From the NCBI GenBank assembly GCA_905182995.1, contig CAJJDP010000148.1, forward strand, positions 146,727-210,726: a stretch of DNA of 64,000 bases, read 5' to 3'. A program made the translations under genes and the position numbers. Positions 1 through 12,379 of this stretch are shown piece after piece. The notes under the pieces are model-generated. The model saw only the letters and a list, made by a program, of their open reading frames with translations, searched no databases and was not told the origin of the DNA. Position 1 is the stretch's first letter. Each line of letters opens with the position of its first letter. The stretch comes from Paramecium octaurelia (lineage: Eukaryota > Ciliophora > Oligohymenophorea > Peniculida > Parameciidae).

Positions 1-152
1 ATAAATATAATTTTATTTATTTCAATAGTGTTATATTATAACAATTCTATATTTATTAAACAAAATTAGATTGATTATTGATTATTTTTGTGGAATATTA
101 TTCATTTGTTAATTAAATATAATATAAAATTCTTCATTTGAGCTCATCCCCA

Positions 153-3100
153 ATGCTTATCAATCCTTATCTAGGACAATTAATTTTATTAGTTACTTTC
201 CTCAATGTAGATTCATTAGAATGCAACTCTTATCCTATTGAACCAAATGAATTTTATTTTTCAAATCATTCTAAACATTTCATGGTTGAAAGTGACTCCG
301 ATAATCCTGATAGTATAAATGTGTTTGATTACCCTTTAACTCAATAATTAAAAAAGGTTTCATATGATAAAAATGCTGAAATTATTTAGACAATCATAAT
401 AGATTCATGGAGTAAAGAAGTTATATTAGAAAAACAACTTTGCTATCTTTTCAAATAAGAAAGCTATTATATATCCTGTATTGTTATTGAAGGGCTCTTT
501 TAAGTCGAACGAGAGAGCTAAACTCAAAATGATTCATAATTCTACTCTTTTACTGAGCGCTTTAAACTACCTGTATTAACTTAATTAGATGAAAGTTGTG
601 ATTTTTTATTTCAAAACAGCTCTTTAGGATTATCAATTTTTTGCACTTCATTAAATAGCCTTAATATATACTTTATAAATTAGACAAGCTTGACATTTAC
701 TAAGTAAGACTACAAGATTTAATTAGCTTAAGAGAACTGTAAAACAAAGTATATATCTATATTTCAAAATTAATTTTTATTGATATTTTACGACTGTTTG
801 ACCTGGGCCATCTATATTTTAAAAAATAATCTCCTTAATTTAATTTTGAATAGAGAAATGGAAATTCAAAAGGATCCATCATTTAATCTCAGTGTGCTTG
901 AAAATTTTTAAATTTGTTAGGATAATTTAATATTAATTGGAGATCATAAGTATTATCATTATTAGTATGTATCAGATGATAGACTAAATTTAAACTTTGT
1001 TATGGAAGTCCCTTTTTTAAAATAGGTAGTATTCGATTCAGAATGTCAATTGAAATATTATCTTGGAGGATCCGAATTAATTAACAAATTTTACATTAGA
1101 AATAATTAGCTCAACTATGAATTAGAACGTATTCCAAAATATATTTATTTCGTTTCAGATTTATTCTTTGTAATATATGAAGATGAACTTGAAGTAATGT
1201 TAACTGATAAATTCAAATAAAAAATCTAGTTAAAACCATTTCCATTACATTTTTAAAAAATAAATAATATCTTTTATCACATTGATTCAGAAAGTAAGTT
1301 CTTTACATTTTTTAAATATAAAATATTAAATAATCCCATAATAAGACCTAAAAAACAATTTTTACTAATATATCCTTATAATTTACATTTTGTAGGAGAC
1401 TCACCTGACTTTTGTATTTAATTTTAAGAAAAACCCCTAAATTACATAAATAATTACACTTTACCAATAGATTCTGAATGTGATATCAGTTCCACAATGT
1501 TAATAGAAAAAACATTTCCACAAATACCATATAATTATAAATTTTAAATAGTTTAAGACCAGCTAAATATAATCAACTTCATCACAGATTAATAACAATT
1601 CGAACATTTTTGTCCCATTCCAAAAAACTTGCTGAAAAATTCTAGATTTTTATATTTTCATAACTTTGGTAGAACCTATTCAATATTTTAAACATCGAAA
1701 GTTTTGAATATATTATTTTGCGATAACTAATAATAAATACAAATTAATATTAAAAATTAGAAGGTACTAAACCATGACGATCATTTTATGTTGATAAATT
1801 TGTAGGGAAATCATTTTAGACTTTTAAAAATTTATCATGATGTGCAAATGCAAAAGAAATTTACATTAGACGAAATTATTTAAGTAGTTCTCCATTATTC
1901 CAACTATGTATTACTAATTACAACAGCACAGAGTCTAGTTTTATTTGATTTAAACGCAGAACGATATATATAATTACCATCAATATTGAATGATATCTTG
2001 TTAACTATTTACTTATAAAATATCAATAATAATGATGAGGTTAAAAACTTTTTTATGAATATCTACAGAAATTCATACTTTATTCAATACTATGAACATT
2101 TCATTATTTTTGATAATAATTAGCTCAATCATTTCAAAATAAAATAATTGTAAGTTTTATAAATTAGAAAAATAATTTCTTTAAAAGATAGCTATTATAT
2201 GGTCGCTGTAGATCTGACCTAAAATGCTCTCCTCTAATATTATTTTGACTTAATAGAATTAACTCTATTGGATGAATATTTTTTTTTTAATTTCAAATTG
2301 ATAAAACCAATTGTTTACTAGGAAACCTATGAATTTATTACAATCAGTTCCATTATGAATAACAACATCTTTTTGCATATTTTTTAAATTTTAAGAACTT
2401 ATCCATTCAAATTGAAATAAACTATTTAAACTAGTTCCAATAACAATTTTGTATCCTTCAGGAAATTATACTACTTTGATTAGAATAATGTAATTTAGGT
2501 ATTAGACTTAAAATATCTATTCCTCTAATTTAATGCTTTGCTTACCAAATAGGAGAATCTAAACTTCAAATAATCCGTAATTTTTTATATCACTCCAGAA
2601 TCTAATAATGATACTATTATTCAAATATCTCTGAACCTTTCTATATTTATTCACTGCGCAAAATTGATTCCTCTTTTTCGCGAAGTCCCCATCATGTTGG
2701 AAGAAGATAATCAAAAAATGCTAAATCTGAGTGACCTTTATGAAGGACCTATTGATATGCTAAAAATATAAGACAATTCAAATGTACTTTTGGAAGGTCC
2801 ATTTTTATAGTCTCTTTGGCAAGATGAAATATAAAATTTGACATATACTATTAAGTAATTTCAAATTAAGATGATATTAACTACGTTTTAATAATTCTCT
2901 AATCATAGGTTGATCTTAAAAATGTAAGTTTTTGATGAATTCGATAAGTATTAACAAGCATCCGGCGTAATTTAATCGGCCTTTTATGTAAACAAAAATT
3001 AGATCTTGTTAGTCTACATTCATGAAAGTAAAACAAAAGCTTCAATCTATCGAACAGATNGAACCTATTCAATATTTTAAACATCGAAAGTTTTGAATAT

Positions 3101-5453
3101 ATTATTTTGCGATAACTAATAATAAATACAAATTAATATTAAAAATTAGAAGGTACTAAACCATGACGATCATTTTATGTTGATAAATTTGTAGGGAAAT
3201 CATTTTAGACTTTTAAAAATTTATCATGATGTGCAAATGCAAAAGAAATTTACATTAGACGAAATTATTTAAGTAGTTCTCCATTATTCCAACTATGTAT
3301 TACTAATTACAACAGCACAGAGTCTAGTTTTATTTGATTTAAACGCAGAACGATATATATAATTACCATCAATATTGAATGATATCTTGTTAACTATTTA
3401 CTTATAAAATATCAATAATAATGATGAGGTTAAAAACTTTTTTATGAATATCTACAGAAATTCATACTTTATTCAATACTATGAACATTTCATTATTTTT
3501 GATAATAATTAGCTCAATCATTTCAAAATAAAATAATTGTAAGTTTTATAAATTAGAAAAATAATTTCTTTAAAAGATAGCTATTATATGGTCGCTGTAG
3601 ATCTGACCTAAAATGCTCTCCTCTAATATTATTTTGACTTAATAGAATTAACTCTATTGGATGAATATTTTTTTTTTAATTTCAAATTGATAAAACCAAT
3701 TGTTTACTAGGAAACCTATGAATTTATTACAATCAGTTCCATTATGAATAACAACATCTTTTTGCATATTTTTTAAATTTTAAGAACTTATCCATTCAAA
3801 TTGAAATAAACTATTTAAACTAGTTCCAATAACAATTTTGTATCCTTCAGGAAATTATACTACTTTGATTAGAATAATGTAATTTAGGTATTAGACTTAA
3901 AATATCTATTCCTCTAATTTAATGCTTTGCTTACCAAATAGGAGAATCTAAACTTCAAATAATCCGTAATTTTTTATATCACTCCAGAATCTAATAATGA
4001 TACTATTATTCAAATATCTCTGAACCTTTCTATATTTATTCACTGCGCAAAATTGATTCCTCTTTTTCGCGAAGTCCCCATCATGTTGGAAGAAGATAAT
4101 CAAAAAATGCTAAATCTGAGTGACCTTTATGAAGGACCTATTGATATGCTAAAAATATAAGACAATTCAAATGTACTTTTGGAAGGTCCATTTTTATAGT
4201 CTCTTTGGCAAGATGAAATATAAAATTTGACATATACTATTAAGTAATTTCAAATTAAGATGATATTAACTACGTTTTAATAATTCTCTAATCATAGGTT
4301 GATCTTAAAAATGTAAGTTTTTGATGAATTCGATAAGTATTAACAAGCATCCGGCGTAATTTAATCGGCCTTTTATGTAAACAAAAATTAGATCTTGTTA
4401 GTCTACATTCATGAAAGTAAAACAAAAGCTTCAATCTATCGAACAGATTAAGAAAATTTAACATTAAGATAGGATTCAAATGAAATTAGTATTGAATAAC
4501 TCTTTGCGACAAAAGACCTTATAAAAATTGAAAATCTATTTTCAGATGGTTCTAAGATATTATTTTATGTTCATAATAATTCTATTTTTGAATTAAAAGA
4601 TAACAATAAGTTAGAAAATTTAATCTTCATTTAAAATTCCAATGATTTGTATTTATCACTAACAAAATCAAATTATCCTTTTCTCAGAATTCAAACATTT
4701 GGTATAGAATCAATGGAATTGAAAACTCTAAATGAGTTTAGAATTGATTTTGATAAAATACAAGAAAATTTTGCTCAACATACCTCAAAGGAAAATAATA
4801 ATTTGTATTCCTTTTTACATATATATCCCATAAAGGCAACAGCCAGCAACTAAACTCTTAATATTTTATGCCTTATGATACTTTCAAATTTCTCTATTCT
4901 TCAGGAAATTAGGGTTGATTTAGTTAGTGACCATTTAAATATGACCTTTCTAAACATATTAAGAAACCCTTAATAACAAGATGATTCTACATTAAATTAC
5001 ATCAATGAAAATTTTATAATTTTAAAGTAACGGAATAATTGCTTTTTTTATGACATTAGAGTTTAAAAATAAATATATGATTACACTTTTAACTTTAAGT
5101 GCTACCAGGAATCAATATGGTAATATAATACTACTCATTATATTTTTTATTCGTTTATGTATGAGAATTTTACATTTGGGTAAATAGCTTATAGATTAAG
5201 CATTTTGGATGATAAAAAATAAGGTCAGACTTGCACTTTAATGGCAGAAAACGCAATATCTAAAGCAGAAATAACTTTAAAGATTAATAAGGCTTCAAAT
5301 AGAAATTAAATTTCGATAGAAAAGTTCACTTATTTTGCATTAGTTTTTTTGATTTTAACCGTTATTGTTTTGGTTATCTATTCTATTCGAAGATGTTTAT
5401 TAAAATAATAATTAACATAACCCAGGAGAGTCCTCTTAGTTTTTGGTTAATGA
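153..5453 (+). CDS. Large type I membrane protein, ciliate family of unknown function (interrupted by assembly gap)
   Basis: This is a single reading frame from the ATG at 153 to the TGA at 5451, with TAA/TAG as Gln. The N-terminus (MLINPYLGQLILLVTFLNVD...) looks like a signal peptide. A long Asn/Ile/Phe-rich ectodomain follows, then one C-terminal membrane segment (FALVFLILTVIVLVIYSI) and a short basic tail, RRCLLK. The frame contains an N at 3060 and an exact 1388-bp duplication on either side of it. The offset, 1389 bp, is a multiple of three, so the frame survives; collapsing the duplicate gives about 1303 residues. I recognise no domain. The gene at 24601-29537 has the same plan (signal peptide, about 1257 residues, C-terminal TM with basic tail) and a similar motif (FLLIFYDCLTW here, FLSIFLNCLDW there), so the two look like paralogs. 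Surface or vacuolar membrane location is inferred from topology only. Confidence 0.75.
1672..3059. repeat. First copy of exact 1388-bp direct duplication flanking an N
   Basis: Bases 1672-3059 recur without any difference I could see at 3061-4448, with one N between. Sequence runs naturally into the left edge of the first copy and out of the right edge of the second. This is what a scaffold join of two overlapping contigs looks like when the overlap was not merged. A genuine recent tandem duplication is the alternative. Confidence 0.9.
3060..3060. other. Single N: unresolved contig join
   Basis: The lone ambiguous base sits exactly between the two identical copies and marks an assembly junction. 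Confidence 0.95.
3061..4448. repeat. Second copy of the 1388-bp duplication
   Basis: Identical to 1672-3059 at an offset of 1389 bp. Reading out of its right edge (R-T-D-Q-E-N...) continues the gene smoothly, so the true locus probably holds one copy. Confidence 0.9.
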
Positions 5454-5995
5454 TTTATTTGAATATTATTAAAATTGTTATACCCTATATAAATTATATT
5501 TAGAAAATAATATGTAACTCAACTTTTATAATTGAATATATTTACTTGGTATTAGTTTACATCCATTTTCACTCGTGATTTTTATAATATTGAGAGTAAA
5601 TAGATCAAAAAGAAGTGAATTGAATAACTATATTTAGATTTCGTAATGATTATAATATCTCCAAAAACTTTCAAGTCTTAAGAGGTAATTCTCAACTTAA
5701 TTAATCTATTTTTGAAAAAGTAGCTATTAAAAACAAATTAAATTTGAATCACAAAGAAATTATGGGTATTAATTTTAATTAATTTAATTCTAAAGGGAAA
5801 ACTAATATATTGAAATATTATCTAATTAAGATTGATTATGAAAATTATTTTAAATTTGAATCAAAAAAATACTCAAATAAAGGTAACTGTGTATATTAAT
5901 ACAAATTAAGATTAGTTTAATGATGAAAATCTATATTTTTAAAAATTTATTGTTGCGAATAAAAAATTTGTATTTAATTTATTATTTATTCAAAT
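5454..5995. other. Intergenic, nothing recognised
   Basis: This is AT-rich spacer between the TGA of the large membrane protein and the ATG of the kinase on the same strand. No long reading frame or RNA gene is evident. It should hold the 3' UTR of one gene and the promoter of the next. Confidence 0.6.
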
Positions 5996-7391
5996 ATGTA
6001 AAGTGAGAGAATAAAATCAAAAAAGAGAGTTAAGCATTACGAATTTCTATACGACTCTAAAATTGGTTCAGGTGCCTATGCTAATGTGTATATGGGGAGG
6101 GATATTTATAATGATTAAAGTAGTTAAATATGATAAAATAGCTGTGGCAATTAAAATTATTAGTAATAATTTAATTAAGAGTGATTACACATCTCAATAA
6201 ATAAAGAGAGAAGTTGAGATAATGAAATCATTTAATCATTAGAACATTGTGAAATTGTTGGATGTATTTCATAGCACAAACAATATATATATAGTGACAG
6301 AATATTGTAATGGGGGAGACTTGAAAGCATACTTAGGATCAAGAACATTAAGTGAAGAGAGAGCCCTCTAAATATTTAAATAAATCTTGAATGGTTTGTA
6401 AGAATTATTAAGGAATGGAATAGTGCATAGAGATCTAAAACCTGCAAATATTCTACTGCAGGATGGTATTTTCAAAATCACTGATTTCGGGTTTGCAAAA
6501 CGAGTGCAAATGGACTCAACTATGTCATCACTTGTTGGAACCCCTTTGTATATGGCTCCTTAAATCTTAAAGCGATAGCCATATACAAGTAAATCAGATA
6601 TTTGGTCTCTTGGACTGATTTTGTATGAAATGATTTACAAAATAACTCCTTGGCATTCAACTAATGTGGTGGAATTATTGAACAGATTAGACAAGGAACC
6701 ATTGAAATTTCCTTTTCAACCACAAATTGAATTACAAACAAGATAAATAATCATGGGTTGTTTAGGTAAGGAAGAGAGGGATAGATGGGGATGGGATCAA
6801 TTGATGAAAGCAGTTTAGGGGAATGAAAGATAATAGATGATGAATATTTATCTAACTAAAGAATTGTATTATGTCACCAAGAAATAATAAATGCACAAGC
6901 AATAATCTTAATAGAACCTCTAAGAATATTGTAGAACCAGTAGCACTTAATCATCACCTATAAGATCAATCAGTACAAAAAGGACAAAAACAATTGCCAA
7001 TGAGAACAACAGCAGTGTTTTGTTATCTGAGTTGATTAAGAAAAAGCAATAAATTTATAAGATTTTTGAGTTGCTTGAGAAGTAGCTTGAGAAATTACCA
7101 ATCATGAAATTGGATCAATGCAGATAGTATCTCTAGGAACAGAGATCAAGATTAGTGTGTGCAAATATAGAATAGATTTATAATAAAGAAGATGAAAGGG
7201 AATTGATTTAGCAATAAAAGATTCTGCAACAATATTCAGCCAATTTTGGTGTTTAAATCATGATACTTCTCTTGAAGTGTTATCGTAAGATCATTATAAA
7301 TAATTATCAAACAGGCACTTTGATTTTGGATTTTGCTGATAGATAAACAATTGAGAATTGCTCTGTTTTAGTTTCAAATCAATACAAGTGA
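5996..7391 (+). CDS. ULK/ATG1-like serine/threonine kinase
   Basis: This gene encodes 457 residues in two exons; a 22-nt intron at 6120-6141 restores the frame just before the VAIK strand. The kinase domain is complete: Gly-rich loop [12 protein letters not shown] near residue 22, catalytic lysine in [18 protein letters not shown] near residue 137, DFGFAKRV, and the activation-loop end [12 protein letters not shown]. The loop, the APQ/APE segment and the short domain with a C-terminal helical extension resemble the ULK/ATG1 family and related ciliate kinases, so a role in autophagy or ciliary signalling is possible but not shown. The C-terminal third ([20 protein letters not shown]...) is helical and Gln-rich and probably binds a partner. 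The start is the first ATG after the spacer. Confidence 0.85.
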
Positions 7392-7423
7392 TTATAGTAT
7401 ATTTATATATCATTTTAATTTTA

Positions 7424-8139
7424 ATGTCAACATCAAGATTAGCAATTAGATTATATACATATAGAGGTTATTCAGCTCCCTGGAGAGTCAGCATTATGCT
7501 TAAATTGAAGTAACTTCAATTCCAACCATTTTTTGTAAACTTACCCAAAGCTGAGTAATTATCAAATATGTACTCTTAAATCAACCCACTTCAAGTATTT
7601 GAAATCATTAAATATTAATAGATTGTCCCTACTCTAGAAATTAATGGACAATTACTACATGAGAGTATGGCAATTGCAGAATATCTAGAAGAAGAATTTC
7701 CAAGAAACAAATTACTACCCAAATCTCCTCTAGATAAAGCTATAGTTAGGTAATTCCAAGTATATCGTTAGATCTATGTGCGAAACAGTAAATAGTGGTA
7801 TTCACCCATATCATGCCTCTAGATTCTACAAGTATGTTCACAATTATGTGACAGATATAAATAGATAAGAAATTTCAGAACCTTTCTTAGAGAGAGGTTT
7901 CACAGGTTTATTGAATATAATACATAATAGCATTAAACACACTAGTTGAAAAACATGGAGGAGATTATGCTTTCGGGAACTAAGTGACAATTGCAGATGC
8001 ATTCTTGTACCCAGCATTTAGAGGAGATGATGTATCATATTTGGTCAATTTGGATAAATATCCAGCCCTTAAAAAAGTAGTTGAGAATTTGGACCAACTG
8101 TCAGAATTTGCATATGAACATCCAGATTCTCAAGGATGA
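7424..8139 (+). CDS. Glutathione S-transferase zeta / maleylacetoacetate isomerase-like
   Basis: The product is 222 residues from three exons (introns 7750-7771, 22 nt; 7906-7930, 25 nt). The thioredoxin-like N-terminal half carries the GST glutathione-site motifs VPTLEINGQ and ESMAIAEYLEEEFP. The C-terminal half has the zeta-class motif VNSGIHPYHASR and the GST N-capping segment TIADAFLYPAF. Zeta GSTs isomerise maleylacetoacetate to fumarylacetoacetate in tyrosine breakdown. The usual zeta active-site motif SSCSWRVR is changed here to GYSAPWRVS, so the catalytic serine is displaced or lost and another GST activity is possible. Length fits the family. Only 32 bp separate it from the kinase upstream. 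Confidence 0.85.
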
Positions 8140-8537
8140 TATTATTAATATGAATAAATATTTATTAAGATTAGTAAGATATTTGGAACCAATTAATTAA
8201 GAATAGTAGTCGCACTTTATCAAAGCTATGTAAGCATTTTCTATCGATGTTTATTCATTATTCACTAAACCACATACTTGATATGTTTTCATTGTTTAAT
8301 TATATAAATTTTAAATAGTATTGATTAAGTATTAAATATCAAGATTTTGTTTAAATGGAGGTTTAAATTGTGTATTAATAATGTATAATTATATTCATAA
8401 ATGGTCTTTATTGTCTCTCAGAGCAATCAGAATACACATAAATTTAAATTGAGTAATTAATGAAATCAGACAATATCAGTATCTATTTGTATTTAATAAA
8501 TCGCAATTCTATGATGAAATAAATTATTATAATATTT
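8140..8537. other. Intergenic, short ORF only
   Basis: About 400 bp between two genes on the same strand. A 43-codon ORF beginning at 8151 (MNKYLLRLVRYLEPIN...) is the only coding-like item. At this base composition with one stop codon, ORFs of that size arise by chance, so I do not call it. Confidence 0.5.
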
Positions 8538-9661
8538 ATGTAATACAATCGTTTAGGAAACACAGGTTTATTAGTTTCTCAATTGGGATTTGGTAACATG
8601 GTCAACTTCCAACCTGAAGACGAAGAGGTCAATGTGGCCATTATCAAGAGAGCATATGAGGCTGGAATCAACTTCTTTGATACTGCAGAATTGTTCTTAA
8701 TTCCTATCTATTATTAGTTATCAACATGGAGAAGCTGAAAAGCAACTTGGTAGATCCATTAAAATACTTAATATTCCAAGAGAGAAATTAGTAATTACTA
8801 CAAAAGTGTTTGGTAACTAGGCTCCAGGAGGTATTGATCATTTATAGGATTTAGGATTGAATGTGAATAGAATGTGTACATTAAGTAGAAAGCACATCAT
8901 TGAAGCAGTTAATACTAGTCTCAAGAACCTACAATTGGATTATGTAGATATAGTGTATGCTCATCAATTCGATTCTGAAACACCTATAGAGGAGATCGTG
9001 AGAGGATTCAATACAGTAATCGAGGATGGCAAAGCCTTCTATTGGGCTACTAGTAACTGGAATGCTGCTTAGATCCAAGAGGCTATCAATTATGCCGATT
9101 TGCATGGATTGATCCGTCCAATAGCTGATCAAGGAGAATATCATATGCTAGAGAGAAAGAGATTCGAGTAAGAGTTCGTATCATTGTATGAAAAATACAA
9201 CTATGGAACGACCATCTATAGTCCTTTGTGTGGAGGATTCTTAACAGGAAAGTATCTAGAGGGCGTTCCTGAAAATAGCAGATGTGGAAAAGATAATGGA
9301 TGGCTAACAAAGGAGAGAGCTACAAATAGATTCTTATTGAAACATAGTATAAATTATTGATAGAGTAATAGCAAGTAATCCAAGAAATATTGAAGGGTTG
9401 AAATAATTTGTAGCTTTGGCCAAGGAGTTGTCAGTGACTCCTGCTTAATTGGCATTAGCATGGACAATGAGAAATAAGGATATTGATGTTGCTATTACAG
9501 GAGCAAGGACAGTAGCCTAATTGGAAGAATCTTTGGGAAGCATTGAATTATTGAAGAAATTTGATAAAGATTTGGATGAGAAATTGGATAAGGTGTTTGA
9601 GAATGCACCAAAATAAGAGTTGGAATTCAGAACTATGAAACCATTTCCAAATAGAAGATGA
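8538..9661 (+). CDS. Aldo-keto reductase, voltage-gated K+ channel beta-subunit type
   Basis: The product is 357 residues with introns at 8693-8717 and 9347-9371 (both 25 nt). AKR hallmarks are in order: N-terminal LGNTGLLVSQLGFGNM, the catalytic Asp/Tyr segment FDTAEFYQHGEAE, the lysine strand TTKVFG, LDYVDIVYAHQFD, and the cofactor-binding YWATSNWNAA. Spacing and the phrases VDIVYAHQFDSETPIEE and FYWATSNW match the Kv-beta/AKR6 branch, NADPH-dependent reductases that in animals sit on Kv channels. A K+ channel gene lies 2.7 kb away, but it is of CNG/HCN type and adjacency is no evidence of partnership. The start ATG is followed directly by the conserved N-terminal strand. Confidence 0.9.
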
Positions 9662-9817
9662 TGAATTTATTTATTATAGTTTATTCCAATAAGGTTGTAT
9701 AAGGTTATGATATTAAATAAAAAGATTGCTCCCTTAAAATATAATAAAATAGCAATAATTCTATTGTTGTTGAAAATTTGTGGTTTTAAATAATAATGAA
9801 ATATTATTCTTCATAGA

Positions 9818-10824
9818 TCAAATTAAATACTCAAATACTTTCTCTTGGACTTGTCTTATCAATGATTTCTCTGATTTATCATTAGTAATAACGATGTCTG
9901 ATTTTTTGATTTTAATTTCAGCTTTCATTTATGATTCAATTCTTTGTAAAATTTGCTCTTCAGTAAAGCCACTTCTTTCTTTGACTCTACCATTACAATG
10001 TGGATTTACCTTTTAATAATTTCTTCCTGACTAGTCACTACAACAGTAATGATGGGGAAACAGAAGTACTCTAAGACTTTACTTTCAAATAAGAGTGGAG
10101 CATCAATGACGACGTATTGATCCATTTGGACAAAGCAGATTTTCCATATGGATTTAGCGATTTCTTTGAAAATGAATTTATTTGTAATAGCTTGCAATTA
10201 TTTCCTTTTTTGGCCATCTTAAAATACTGAAAATGCAAATCAATACTCTTTACCCACTTCGGCTAGTTTCTGTCTATCAATAGGTTATCCCTCCTGTTGG
10301 CCAGCTAGAATGGAGAGTCCGAATCTTGTAACTATGAGTTTATAAGCGGGTTTGCCAGGTTCTACAATGTCTCTGGCAATTTGATCGCAATCTATTACTT
10401 AGACTTTAAGGAACTCATTGAAGTATTTTGCTACAGTGGACTTGCCACAACCAATTCCTCCAGTAATGCCTACGATTTGAACTCTTCCAATGTAATGCTG
10501 AATTCCGAATATTATGATTAGGGTTATGATGAATCTCACTATTTTGTCAAAGAAATCAAAGAAATTCCAAGTAATCAACACATTGAACAAATAAACTGCA
10601 ATGAAGAGGAATATCTCATCTACTCGATATCTATTATTAATAAGTGACAAGATGTTATACCTTCTTCTAAATTTACGCTTGTTGAGGTTGATTAGTATGC
10701 ATAAGAGACACAGCAAGGCGAGGTAGAAGGGGTAACATACATATTCTATGATATGAATTTCGGTGTGTTCAGAATGATTAATCTCTTCAATAATTACTTA
10801 TTCTTCACTATTTAATTATTCCAT
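9818..10824 (-). CDS. Dephospho-CoA kinase with N-terminal membrane region
   Basis: The product is 318 residues with introns at 10227-10253 (27 nt) and 9987-10009 (23 nt). The C-terminal two thirds are a CoaE-type kinase: P-loop GITGGIGCGKST, the CoA-site segment VIDCDQIARD, the lid region RQKLAEVVFQDGQKRKQLQ, and DAPLLFES. It would phosphorylate the ribose of dephospho-CoA, the last step of CoA synthesis. About 120 residues with hydrophobic segments (FYLALLCLLCILI, IFLFIAVYLFNVL, IVRFIITLIIIFGI) precede the P-loop in the same exon, so the enzyme is probably membrane-bound. Bacterial CoaE is about 200 residues with no such extension; human DCAKD has only a short hydrophobic start. The frame is continuous from the ATG at 10824. 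Confidence 0.88.
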
Positions 10825-10858
10825 TAAGGTATTCGTTTTTTGTTTTTATTAATATATT

Positions 10859-12003
10859 ATGAAATCAGCATTGCTTCTTTTAGTCATTGCTTTGGCAACA
10901 GCTTCAACAGTTGCTGACCTCACATAGAGATTGTCAAACTATGCCGAACACCCTTTTGGATCTTCCATGATTAACTTGGTCAGTGTTAACATGAAAACTG
11001 GTGGATCACTCAACGAACTTAAACAACTTCTCCAACAAATCAAGGATGAATTGATCGCACTCACACAATTGCAAGATTAAGAAAATGCCACTTTCACCAG
11101 AAGATCTCAAGTTGACCTCGCCAAACTACAAGCCACACTAGAATAAGCCTAATAAGATCTTGATAATCAAAGATAAGAACAATCCAGTCTTAGTAATGAA
11201 TTGGCTACACTCTAAACCAGAGTCAAAGAAGATTAAGCGGCTCTTGATAGAAATGGCAGAGGCAGCTCTGATGCTCAATCCAGACTTGATGCTGAAAATG
11301 CAGATTTTGCTACCAAACTCTCTGATTACAGCGATGCCATCTTAGCATGCAAAGAAGCCCAAAGATTATTGCTTAATTTGAGAGGAGAAGGAGCATCTCT
11401 TATTCAATTGACGTATTGCTTATCTTATCTATTCATCTAGCCAAGACACCAAGATCAATCTTATTTAAACTAAGGAGAACTTCTAAAAGATCAAAGAGAT
11501 TCTTGAAGCTCACACCAAGAAGAGTTCACTCACTCTCTTCCAACCAATCATTGAAGGTTTGGCTGAAATGACCACCAAAGTCAATCCAGAAACATTGAAT
11601 AATGTCTTGAGCTTAGTTGCCAGATTGATTACTGCCTTATAAGAAGGATAAGATTAATTGGAAGCCAATCACAAGACTCAAGTAGACAATCTCACTAGAT
11701 TGGGAGATGATTTGAGCAATGAAAAGCAAACCCTCCAAGTCTCTTTGGCCACTGCAAACAATAGACTCAAAGAAATCCAATCAAGATTGAACGAATTAGA
11801 CGGTTTAATCAACATTTCCAATGCTATTGTTGAAGTCACCCAATTGAACATCTAGGATGCCACCAGAATCAACGAATTAGAGGATTAAGAATACAGCAAC
11901 CAAAAAGTTAGCAGGTATTTTATTATACTCATAATGTAGATAAACTGAAATCGATATCGTAGATAGATTAATTGAATATATCAACCAAAAACTATCTGAA
12001 TGA
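10859..12003 (+). CDS. Trichocyst matrix protein (TMP/tmp family)
   Basis: The product is 363 residues from three exons (introns 11413-11440, 28 nt; 11915-11939, 25 nt). A signal peptide (MKSALLLLVIALATAST) is followed by long heptad-rich, Gln/Leu/Asp-rich coiled coil (for example LQATLEQAQQDLDNQRQEQ) without transmembrane segments. In Paramecium, proteins of this design are proteolytically matured and packed as the expansible crystalline core of trichocysts, the docked defensive secretory organelles. Two further members lie at 37311 and 41677. The gene is divergent from the CoA kinase, with 34 bp between the two start codons, so promoter elements must be very compact. Confidence 0.9.
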
Positions 12004-12379
12004 TTAATACAGCAAATGCATATATTCAATTTTTATTAATATTCAATAACATCTTAGTATATACATATTATCTGGCTAGTTTTGAATTTTTAACAAAAAT
12101 GTCTTCTGGATTGCCACTTCGCCCCAGTTGATCCAATAAGTCAAATTCTCAAAAATGTGAGAAGGGAATTATTCAGATAGGATGAAAATTTGGGTGATTC
12201 ATATTGTTCGAGATTACGTTAGAAGTAACAAATTAATTATACTTAAGAAATTAGATATGTTGATGTAAATAGAGGAAATTACTTAATGAGTTGTTATTTG
12301 TTATATATATAATTGATGCCTGTAATGAAATGTGTAATTTATTATTTATAGTGTAATTTAAACAACCTTGTCAGATAAG
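12004..12379 (+). other. Spacer holding an uncertain small ORF
   Basis: A frame open from an ATG at 12017 to a TGA near 12402 reads plausibly in its middle (VDPISQILKNVRRELF, NYTQEIRYVDVNRGNY) but its first 30 codons look non-coding, and it overruns the start of the K+ channel gene. A second ATG at 12100 opens a different frame. It may be a small gene with an intron I cannot place, an upstream exon, or chance. Confidence 0.3.

Noticed and set aside
1672-4448. A true tandem duplication inside the large membrane protein
   Set aside because: The copies are perfect, are separated by exactly one N, and the same pattern recurs at 26306 where it breaks the frame. An assembly overlap explains both.
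2899-4479. Twin minus-strand ORFs of about 60 codons at 2899 and 4288
   Set aside because: They are antisense shadows of the large membrane protein, duplicated only because the overlap is duplicated.
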